Assembly: GCA_031380225.1 (NCBI GenBank)
Contig: JANNFX010000213.1
Coordinates: 1-13,827 of the forward strand
Direction of reading: 5' to 3'
Length of the DNA: 13,827 nucleotides
DNA from: JANNFX01 sp031380225
GTDB lineage: Bacteria; Pseudomonadota; Alphaproteobacteria; Rhizobiales; Hyphomicrobiaceae
Shown here one piece after another: positions 1 to 5,552 of this stretch (position 1 is the stretch's first letter; each line of letters opens with the position of its first letter). Both the position numbers and the translations under genes were made by a program. The notes below the pieces were generated by a model. That model was not told where the DNA came from. It made no database searches and worked only from the letters and a program-made list of their open reading frames with translations.

Positions 1-615
1 CATGTCTCCCACATCAGCAACAGCCACGAATCTGCGTCTAAACAGGATCAACCTGCCCGTCGCGCGAAGCGTGTTCGTCATCCTTACGCTCTGATCGAGG
101 TCCGGCAGAAATCCATTTTCGGCGTTGGCATTCAAAAACACTGCTTCGGCGCCAACCCCTAATGCGCCCGCGACATAGGCCGAGTAGTAGGGATTGCACA
201 TCAAGATCGCCGGCTGGCTTGTGATGGTCTTGCGCGCCATGCTTGGTGAGCGCTGTCGCGCCATTGCTGGCAGGCAGGCGTAAAACAAGCCTTCGCGCGA
301 ACCGTTGAGTGCCAAAATTTCACGCGCGGGATCAACACCGCCCGGAATGACGTAGCGCCGCGCCAGCCAACCGGCGATGGAGCCGCGCAACTCGTCCGAG
401 CCGCGGATCGGCGGATACTTGCCAAGCAGGGCTGTGGCTTCGGCAAGCTTGGCCGCAATAAACTCCGGCATCGCCTCGCGCGGCTCACCGATGGTGAGTT
501 CAATGGCCGGCGTCTTGCCCGGCGGCGTCTCACCGATCAAACGGCGCAGTTGCGTAAACGGCGACAAGATCGTGCCATTCATCAGGCTAGCGTGACCGAT
601 GGCAGGGGAGGTCAT
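1..615 (-). CDS. DapC-like PLP-dependent aminotransferase, 5' part (runs off left edge)
   Basis: Class I/II (fold type I) aminotransferase; 205 codons are present and the C-terminal half lies outside the window. The N-terminus carries features of the alphaproteobacterial succinyldiaminopimelate transaminase group: an IELTIGEPRE segment (residues 38-47), LGKYPPIRGSDELR (64-77), WLARRY (83-88), NGSREGLF (104-111) and CNPYYSAYVAGA (140-151). By family knowledge DapC transfers an amino group from glutamate in the lysine/meso-diaminopimelate pathway; the precise substrate is inferred. The ATG at 615 is preferred because AAGAAG lies about 11 nt upstream; an in-frame ATG at 582 would give the shorter start usual in the family but has no visible ribosome site. 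Odd point: the last 30 or so residues (SVRMTNTLRATGRLILFRRR...) lack the SPxNPQG stretch expected here, although the frame stays open. This could be a chimeric edge, error or real divergence. Confidence 0.8.
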   Translation of the reverse strand, partial: MTSPAIGHASLMNGTILSPFTQLRRLIGETPPGKTPAIELTIGEPREAMPEFIAAKLAEATALLGKYPPIRGSDELRGSIAGWLARRYVIPGGVDPAREILALNGSREGLFYACLPAMARQRSPSMARKTITSQPAILMCNPYYSAYVAGALGVGAEAVFLNANAENGFLPDLDQSVRMTNTLRATGRLILFRRRFVAVADVGDM

Positions 616-643
616 GGGGGCGTGCTTCTTGGAAACTGGAACG

Positions 644-662
644 GACTATCCGAGCGATAGTC
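644..662. repeat. Perfect 7-bp inverted repeat overlapping the predicted -10
   Basis: GACTATC (644-650) and GATAGTC (656-662) are perfect inverted copies separated by CGAGC. The placement over the -10 region and transcript start of the aminotransferase gene fits either an operator for a dimeric repressor or a short hairpin at the 5' end of the mRNA. The binding factor is unknown. Confidence 0.45.
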
Positions 663-683
663 TGAGGAGGAGGTGGGGGTCAA
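654..683 (-). promoter_or_regulatory. Candidate sigma-70-type promoter of the aminotransferase gene
   Basis: On the minus strand TTGACC (683-678) is followed after 18 nt by TATCGC (659-654). The -35 matches the consensus at five of six bases, but the -10 matches only at TAT. It lies about 40 nt before the ATG at 615, a sensible leader length. An inverted repeat (644-662) overlaps the -10 element. Prediction by eye only. Confidence 0.35.
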
Positions 684-731
684 GCGTCCAAGGGAGATGA
701 ATGGCTATAGTGCAACTACTTTCATCTTGAT

Positions 732-761
732 CTGACATCGGAACCTTTTTTACGCTATAAT
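732..761 (+). promoter_or_regulatory. Near-consensus sigma-70 promoter of mrr
   Basis: CTGACA (732-737; five of six bases of TTGACA) is followed after 18 nt by a perfect TATAAT (756-761). The predicted transcript would start about 55-60 nt before the mrr ATG. This is the best-looking promoter in the window and stands out in alphaproteobacterial DNA, where such perfect -10 elements are uncommon. Confidence 0.6.
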
Positions 762-826
762 CGCTGTGGGCCAACAACTGATTGGATCGACAATCGCAGT
801 GACAGCCAAAAATAGATCGAGGCGTA

Positions 827-1759
827 ATGACGATCCCAAAATATGAAGACCTTATGCTTCCGATTCTCCGGTTAGCTGCTGTTGGTGAAAAAGGGTTAAG
901 CGTTCCCGACATACTGCCAACATTGGCTCGGGAATTTTCATTGTCGAACGACGAAGTCGAACAGCGGCTATCTAGCGGGCGACAAACAGTTTTGGCCAAT
1001 CGATGTCACTGGGCACAGATATACATGCGCCGGGCTAGACTCCTCGAGAGTGTTCGAAGAGGCCACTTTTCGATCACTGCCCGTGGGCAGCAGCTACTAT
1101 TGGAAATGCCCACGCGCATAGATCGGACGACATTGTCCCGGTATCCAGAATTTACCGATTGGATAAGGCAATCGCGTGATAGCGGAGAGGCACCATCCGC
1201 CAATGTTGCGGCCGTCAGCACGCCAGCGGAAGTAATGTACACCCCAGACGAGCAGATACAAACGGCTTACGAGATTTTGAATGCGAGCTTGGAAGTCGAA
1301 GTCCTTGCGCGTGTGCGTTCAGTGTCGCCAATCGTATTTGAACAAATCGTCGTCGATTTATTGGTCGCCATGCGCTTCGGCGGTGGGGATGTGGAAATGG
1401 GCAAGCGACTTGGCAGGGCAGGCGACGGCGGCATCGACGGAATCATACATGAGGACGCGCTTGGTCTTGATGCCGTATACATTCAGGCAAAACGTTTCAA
1501 GGAAGGAAACACCGTCGGACGGCCCGACATCCAGAAGTTTGTCGGTAGCTTAGCTGGCCATCGAGCCACGAAAGGCGTCTTTGTAACCGCATCCGCATTT
1601 TCCGGCGAAGCAAGAGAGTACATTAAAACGATCCAGCAGCGGGTCGTTCTCATCGACGGGAATGAATTTGCCAAATTGCTCGTACAGCACGGCGTGGGCG
1701 TGCGCGATGATAGGCATGTGATTATAAAGAAATTAGACGAAGACTATTTCTATATTTAG
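827..1759 (+). CDS. mrr: Mrr-family type IV restriction endonuclease
   Basis: 310 residues, close to E. coli Mrr (304). By family knowledge Mrr enzymes cleave DNA carrying methylated bases and act alone without a cognate methylase. The N-terminal part (about 1-110) resembles the Mrr winged-helix recognition domain, with the typical opening IPKYEDLMLPILRL. The C-terminal Mrr_cat domain (about 160-290) shows the PD-(D/E)xK core: FEQIVVDLL with E172, GDGGIDG with D200 and D204, and YIQAKR with Q220 and K222, followed by IQKFVGSLAG and KGVFVTASAFS. All key residues are present, so it looks intact. GAGG (819-822) lies 4 nt before the ATG. Its DNA looks more AT-rich than its neighbours and there is no accompanying methylase, specificity subunit or mobile gene. 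This suggests an independently acquired defence gene; substrate methylation pattern cannot be read from sequence. Confidence 0.9.
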   Translation: MTIPKYEDLMLPILRLAAVGEKGLSVPDILPTLAREFSLSNDEVEQRLSSGRQTVLANRCHWAQIYMRRARLLESVRRGHFSITARGQQLLLEMPTRIDRTTLSRYPEFTDWIRQSRDSGEAPSANVAAVSTPAEVMYTPDEQIQTAYEILNASLEVEVLARVRSVSPIVFEQIVVDLLVAMRFGGGDVEMGKRLGRAGDGGIDGIIHEDALGLDAVYIQAKRFKEGNTVGRPDIQKFVGSLAGHRATKGVFVTASAFSGEAREYIKTIQQRVVLIDGNEFAKLLVQHGVGVRDDRHVIIKKLDEDYFYI

Positions 1760-1845
1760 GAATTTCAGGAGAGTTTGAGGGCAGTTCGAGGCGGTACGTT
1801 ACTCATTTGCCTACGGATCTTCTGGCGAAATGCAGTCTTTGTCCG

Positions 1846-1886
1846 GGGACACGATCACGATTGCGCAGCAATCGTGATCGTGTCCC
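1846..1886. terminator. Perfect 19-bp hairpin between convergent mrr and ada
   Basis: GGGACACGATCACGATTGC (1846-1864) and its exact reverse complement (1868-1886) flank a 3-nt GCA loop. It sits 86 nt after the mrr stop and 16 nt after the ada stop, so a bidirectional terminator is the simplest reading. No T-run follows on either strand, so classical intrinsic termination is not assured. The length and perfection also fit a dispersed palindromic repeat or a transcript-end protecting structure. Confidence 0.6.
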
Positions 1887-1902
1887 GATTGACGCGCCGA
1901 GC

Positions 1903-2976
1903 CTACCCCTTCTTCTCCTTTTCCAGCAGTGCCTTCTTACGCGCGATGCCCCAGCGATAACCTGATAGCGCGCCATCGCTTCGGACGACGCGGTGGCATG
2001 GGATTGCGACCGCGATCGGATTGGCAGCGCACGCACCTGCGACAGCTCTAACCGCGTTGGGTTTGCCGATCATTTCAGCGATTTCTGCGTAGCTCGCAGT
2101 CTTGCCGGGTGGAATGCGCTGCAAGGCTTGCCAGACTTTGTGTTGAAACACGGTGCCGCGAATATCGAGAGGCAGGTTGAGGCCATGCTTTGGCGCTTCG
2201 ACAAAGCCAACGACGGTTGCGACTTTCTTATCAAACTTGCGATCGCCGCCGTTCAATACAGCGTTCGGAAAGCGGTCTTGCAAGTCTTCTATCAATAATG
2301 AGGGATCATCGCCAAGCAGGATGGCGCAAACGCCGATGTCACTTTCCGCAACTAGAATAGCTCCGAGCGAACATTGGCCGATCGCAAATTTAATCACCGC
2401 TTTAGCGCCGCCCTGGCGAAAATCTCCTGGTGTCATGCCCAGTGATTTAGCGGCCGTCGCATAAAACCGGCTGCTTGAATTGAAACCGGCGGCGTAGATG
2501 GCATCGGTCACGGTGGCGCTGGTTTCGAGATTTGCCAGCACACGCTTTTGGCGTTCGGCCACGGCGAAGGCTTTTGGCGTCACGCCGGCAATTGATTTGA
2601 ACAAGCGGTGGAAATGATGCGGGCTGAGACCGGAGATTTTAGCCAAATCGTCGAGACGTGGCGGCGTCTCTGACTCTCTGATCATGCGGCATGCTTCCAT
2701 CACCTTGTCGGCGTGTGGGACGGTACTCGCCGTGACTGCCGGCTTACAGCGCTTGCAGGCGCGAAATCCGGCCGCTTCAGCTTCTGCCGGTGACTTAAGA
2801 AAACTGACATTGGTCCGCTTCGGCTGCCGCGACGCGCACGATGGTTTGCAGTAGATCCCGGTTGACGCGACACAGACAAAAAACTGCCCGTCAAAGGCGC
2901 CGTCGCGCGCGGCCACGGCCGCCCATTTGGCGTCGTCGCCGATGGCGATCGTCTCAATTTTTCGTCTCTGCCCCAT
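1903..2976 (-). CDS. ada: Ada: methylphosphotriester-DNA/O6-methylguanine-DNA methyltransferase and transcriptional activator
   Basis: Ada repairs alkylated DNA by moving methyl groups to its own cysteines and then activates the adaptive response. From the ATG at 2976 the protein has 357 residues (E. coli Ada 354). Domains in order: Ada zinc domain (about 15-80) with C43, C47, C74 and C77 (YCKPSC, CKRC), where by homology the first cysteine accepts methyl from phosphotriesters; AraC-type helix-turn-helix (about 90-190, including LSPHHFHRLFKSIAGVTP); and the C-terminal methyltransferase with IPCHRVVRSDG (acceptor C327) and GYRWGIARKKALLEKE. The ATG at 2976 is preferred over the longer in-frame start at 3054 because AGGA lies 9 nt before it, the length fits the family, and the longer start falls inside the Ada-box repeats. 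The gene is convergent with mrr and divergent from the J-domain gene; autoregulation is likely. Confidence 0.95.
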   Translation of the reverse strand: MGQRRKIETIAIGDDAKWAAVAARDGAFDGQFFVCVASTGIYCKPSCASRQPKRTNVSFLKSPAEAEAAGFRACKRCKPAVTASTVPHADKVMEACRMIRESETPPRLDDLAKISGLSPHHFHRLFKSIAGVTPKAFAVAERQKRVLANLETSATVTDAIYAAGFNSSSRFYATAAKSLGMTPGDFRQGGAKAVIKFAIGQCSLGAILVAESDIGVCAILLGDDPSLLIEDLQDRFPNAVLNGGDRKFDKKVATVVGFVEAPKHGLNLPLDIRGTVFQHKVWQALQRIPPGKTASYAEIAEMIGKPNAVRAVAGACAANPIAVAIPCHRVVRSDGALSGYRWGIARKKALLEKEKKG

Positions 2977-3034
2977 GGCGCTGATCCTGTCCGATGTGCC
3001 GCCATAGAGCGCGGCTGGCCCCGGTGCATCCCAA

Positions 3035-3069
3035 ATCTTGCTGTTGAATTTCATCTTGCTGTTGAATTT
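3035..3069 (-). promoter_or_regulatory. Two tandem Ada boxes upstream of ada
   Basis: The 17-bp sequence AAATTCAACAGCAAGAT (minus strand) occurs twice, at 3069-3053 and 3051-3035, identical and with a period of 18 bp. Each copy contains AAT-N6-GCAA, the A-box/B-box pattern known for Ada binding at E. coli ada and aidB. They lie about 60-93 nt before the chosen ada start, and TTGGGA, a possible weak -35, begins at the next base (3034-3029). Positive autoregulation by methylated Ada is inferred. The 18-bp period keeps the reading frame, which is why a spurious N-terminal extension with repeated KFNSK appears. Confidence 0.7.
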
Positions 3070-3095
3070 GAAACGGAACAGGACCAGAACACAAT
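3068..3095 (+). promoter_or_regulatory. Candidate promoter of the J-domain/amidase operon
   Basis: TTGAAA (3068-3073; five of six -35 bases) and CACAAT (3090-3095; four of six -10 bases) are 16 nt apart, about 55 nt before the ATG at 3150. Its -35 touches the outer Ada box, so Ada binding could also affect this divergent promoter; that is inference. Confidence 0.35.
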
Positions 3096-3149
3096 CCGTA
3101 ACGCCGCGCCGCCTTCATTTGTTGCCAAAAACTCGCTAAACGAGCCGGA

Positions 3150-3872
3150 ATGACGACCGAACCGCCGTCCCAGACCGTCACGCTGAAGCGCCCTGCCAAA
3201 CCTCAAAGCTTGTGGCAGGGTCTGCTGCGTTCCGTTGGACTTGCTAGCTCTGGCGCCCATCAGCCCCACGAAACTGCAGCTTTCACAAGCGCTTTGATTG
3301 TGCTCGGCGCCAAAATGGCTGTCGCAGATGGCGTTGCGGTCAAGGCCGAAGCGGACGTTTTTGAACGCTTTCTTGAAATTCCTCCGGGCAACGAGCCGGA
3401 CGTTCGCCGCCTTTACGACCAAGCCAAACAAGATGTGGCTGGGTTCGAAGACTATGCTCAGCGTGTCGCTGCAATGCTTCAGGAGCATCCGGCACAGAAG
3501 CGAGATGTGCTCGAGTGTTTACTCTACATCGCTTGCGCCGACGGCATTCTCCATCCGGCCGAAGACCGGTACTTGTCAATTGTCGCAAGCACGTTCGGCT
3601 ATACCGAATTAGAATTCCGGGCGTTGCGGGCGCTGTTCGTGCATGATCCCGGCAGCCCCTATGCCGTGCTCGGCGTTGCCCCCGGCGCGTCACTGCGCGA
3701 CATCAAATCCACCTACCGCAAATTGGTAACCGAAAATCATCCCGATAAACTCCAGGCTCAAAACGCCTCGCCGGCGCTGATCAAAGCGGCGACGCAAAAA
3801 ATTGCGGCCATCAATGCCGCCTACGAGGCGATCTTGAGAGAGCGCGGTCAGCTCGAAGCGGGCCGGCTGTGA
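3150..3872 (+). CDS. DjlA-like TerB/J-domain co-chaperone
   Basis: 240 residues. A TerB-like helical domain occupies about 45-160, containing ALIVLGAKMAVADG and LLYIACADGILHPAEDRYL, which show the paired acidic motifs of that fold. A C-terminal J domain spans about 168-232 with YAVLGVAPGAS, STYRKLVTENHPDK (HPD at 197-199) and INAAYEAIL. By family knowledge the HPD loop stimulates the ATPase of a DnaK-type Hsp70. The TerB-J order is that of DjlA, but E. coli DjlA has an N-terminal membrane anchor and none is visible here, so this one is probably cytoplasmic. Only a weak GGA lies close to the ATG. The stop overlaps the start of the amidase gene, indicating translational coupling; this pairing is familiar in alphaproteobacteria. 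The client of the chaperone is unknown. Confidence 0.85.
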   Translation: MTTEPPSQTVTLKRPAKPQSLWQGLLRSVGLASSGAHQPHETAAFTSALIVLGAKMAVADGVAVKAEADVFERFLEIPPGNEPDVRRLYDQAKQDVAGFEDYAQRVAAMLQEHPAQKRDVLECLLYIACADGILHPAEDRYLSIVASTFGYTELEFRALRALFVHDPGSPYAVLGVAPGASLRDIKSTYRKLVTENHPDKLQAQNASPALIKAATQKIAAINAAYEAILRERGQLEAGRL

Positions 3873-4639
3873 TAACGGCGCCTGATAGTCCGTTGGTTTC
3901 GGAACTGTTTCCGTCACCCAATATTGAGCCGCGTCTGCGTGGGCTGACTCCATCCATTCTAGTGCTGCACTATACCGGCCTGCCGGATGTCGAGCGCTCG
4001 CTCGAAATACTATCGCGGCTCGATTGTAAAGTGTCATGCCACTATGTCATCGGCACTGAGGGACGCATTTATCAAATGGTTGCCGAGAACATGCGCGCCT
4101 GGCACGCGGGGCAATCATCATGGCACAGTGAGACCGACATCAATTCGGCATCGATTGGCATTGAGATTCAAAACGCCGGCATCAACGGTGGTAATCCTGA
4201 TTTTCCGCGCGGGCAAATGAAAGCAGTCGCCGCGCTGTCGAAGGATATCATGAAACGGCACGGCATCCGCAAAGAGCGGGTGCTGGCGCATTCCGATGTA
4301 GCGCCGCCGCGCAAAACCGATCCTGGTGAAAAATTTGACTGGAAAGGTCTGGCTAAAAAAGGTGTCGGTCATTGGGTTTCGCCGGCGCCCGTGATTGAAG
4401 GTGATCTAGGCTATGGCCCTGGCGACACGAACAGCGGCATCCGCGACGCGCAGCGGCTGTTGGCTTGTTACGGTTACGGCATCGAAGATACGGGTGTGTT
4501 CGATGAGGCAACACGCTTTGTTGTGCGCGCATTCCAACTGCATTTCCGCCAAGCATTGATCAACGAACGCCTCGACCGCTCGACGATTGCTACACTTGAG
4601 CGCCTTGTTGCTGCATTGCCCGGCGCAGAAATCGGATAA
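3869..4639 (+). CDS. AmpD/AmiD-like N-acetylmuramoyl-L-alanine amidase with C-terminal peptidoglycan-binding domain
   Basis: 256 residues, starting with GTG inside the GTGA overlap with the upstream stop. The Amidase_2 domain (about 25-165) shows the zinc ligands expected by homology to AmpD: H34 (VLHYTG), H141 (LAHSDVAP) and D151 (KTDPGEKFDW), plus E99 in SIGIEIQN and K149 as probable catalytic residues. The family cleaves the bond between N-acetylmuramic or anhydro-muramic acid and L-alanine. A C-terminal PG_binding_1-like helical domain (about 183-250) contains the RDAQRLLACYGYG and FDEATRFVVRAFQ helices. No signal peptide or lipobox is visible, suggesting a cytoplasmic recycling enzyme, yet the extra wall-binding domain is more typical of exported AmiD. 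Either it recognises imported fragments, or export occurs some other way. It is co-translated with the J-domain protein. Confidence 0.9.
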   Translation: MITAPDSPLVSELFPSPNIEPRLRGLTPSILVLHYTGLPDVERSLEILSRLDCKVSCHYVIGTEGRIYQMVAENMRAWHAGQSSWHSETDINSASIGIEIQNAGINGGNPDFPRGQMKAVAALSKDIMKRHGIRKERVLAHSDVAPPRKTDPGEKFDWKGLAKKGVGHWVSPAPVIEGDLGYGPGDTNSGIRDAQRLLACYGYGIEDTGVFDEATRFVVRAFQLHFRQALINERLDRSTIATLERLVAALPGAEIG

Positions 4640-4646
4640 GCGACCG

Positions 4647-5552
4647 TCACGACACCCGCGTCGCCACGATCCACCAGGCCGGATGCTTGGCGCGCAGATC
4701 AGCAGCGCCGCGTTCAGCACTCGGCGCATCTTTGAACACCGCAAAACATGTCGGCCCGCCGCCTGAAAGCGCGATCAATTCAGCGCCGTCCAAGGCCTGC
4801 AATGCATCCATGACTGTGCCAATTTCTGGCATCAGGCTGCGGGCGGGGCCTAAGAGACCGTTACCGGTTGCTCTCATGTATTCAAGCACTGCAGTCCGGG
4901 TTGTAAGGCACGCACTCAACGTCGTCGTCTCCGACCGCGCTCGATCAACTGGACCCGCATTCAAAGCACGAAACACTCGTGCGGTCTTGTCAGCGGGAAC
5001 AGGGACTTGCGGATTGACCAACACCACATCAAGCGGCGGCAGTTGATCTAGCGGCTGCAATTTGTCTCCGACACCGCGCATGATTGCCGCGCCGTTGTGG
5101 TAACAGACCGGCACGTCCGCACCAATCGAAGCTGCAAGTTCCATCCAGTCAATGCGATCCGCAAAGTCTGGATTTGCTTGGCGAACTGCGCGCATGACCG
5201 CTGCCGCATCCGCTGAGCCGCCGCCAATACCAGCCGCGATCGGTAGATTTTTTTCGAGTGTCACGGCGCCAAGCCGCAAATCCGGCTCTGCGCGTTTGAG
5301 CTTATCGAGCGTGACGCGAACTAGGTTCTCGCCAGCCAGCGAGGGACCAAACGGACCACCAACTGAAACGCCGACGGGCGCACCAATGTCGACCGTGATC
5401 ACATCAGCGGCATCGGCGAACGCGACGAGGCTTTCGATTTCATGATAGCCGCCGGGTCGCTTGCCACGGATAGAAAGCGAAAGATTGATCTTGGCCCGCG
5501 CACGTTCGACAAGTTGCGGCCCGGATGCCAGCACGATCGCGTTACTGCACAA
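4647..5552 (-). CDS. ispE: IspE, 4-diphosphocytidyl-2-C-methyl-D-erythritol kinase
   Basis: GHMP kinase of the non-mevalonate (MEP) isoprenoid pathway; it phosphorylates the 2-hydroxyl of CDP-methylerythritol using ATP in the cytoplasm. 301 residues from the longest start. Visible motifs: RARAKINLSLSI with the catalytic lysine (K21), GGYHEIESLV (34-43), the ATP-binding glycine loop LPIAAGIGGGSADAAA (103-118), SIGADVPVC with the catalytic aspartate D146, and the third GHMP motif ALSGGGPTCFAVF (261-273). The start is uncertain: a TTG at 5552 overlaps the upstream TPR stop by 11 nt, whereas an in-frame GTG at 5534 begins 7 nt after that stop; neither has a clear ribosome site. Either way translation is probably coupled to the TPR gene. 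The stop lies 7 nt from the convergent amidase gene, leaving no room for a separate terminator. Confidence 0.95.
   Translation of the reverse strand: MCSNAIVLASGPQLVERARAKINLSLSIRGKRPGGYHEIESLVAFADAADVITVDIGAPVGVSVGGPFGPSLAGENLVRVTLDKLKRAEPDLRLGAVTLEKNLPIAAGIGGGSADAAAVMRAVRQANPDFADRIDWMELAASIGADVPVCYHNGAAIMRGVGDKLQPLDQLPPLDVVLVNPQVPVPADKTARVFRALNAGPVDRARSETTTLSACLTTRTAVLEYMRATGNGLLGPARSLMPEIGTVMDALQALDGAELIALSGGGPTCFAVFKDAPSAERGAADLRAKHPAWWIVATRVS

Noticed and set aside
827..2976. mrr and ada as a joint DNA-methylation sensing module
   Set aside because: Convergent orientation, separate promoters and a hairpin between them; base methylation in restriction and alkylation repair are unrelated processes.
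2977..3054. 26-residue N-terminal extension of Ada from the ATG at 3054
   Set aside because: It has no ribosome site, exceeds the family length, and its first codons lie in the duplicated Ada box; the ATG at 2976 has AGGA upstream.
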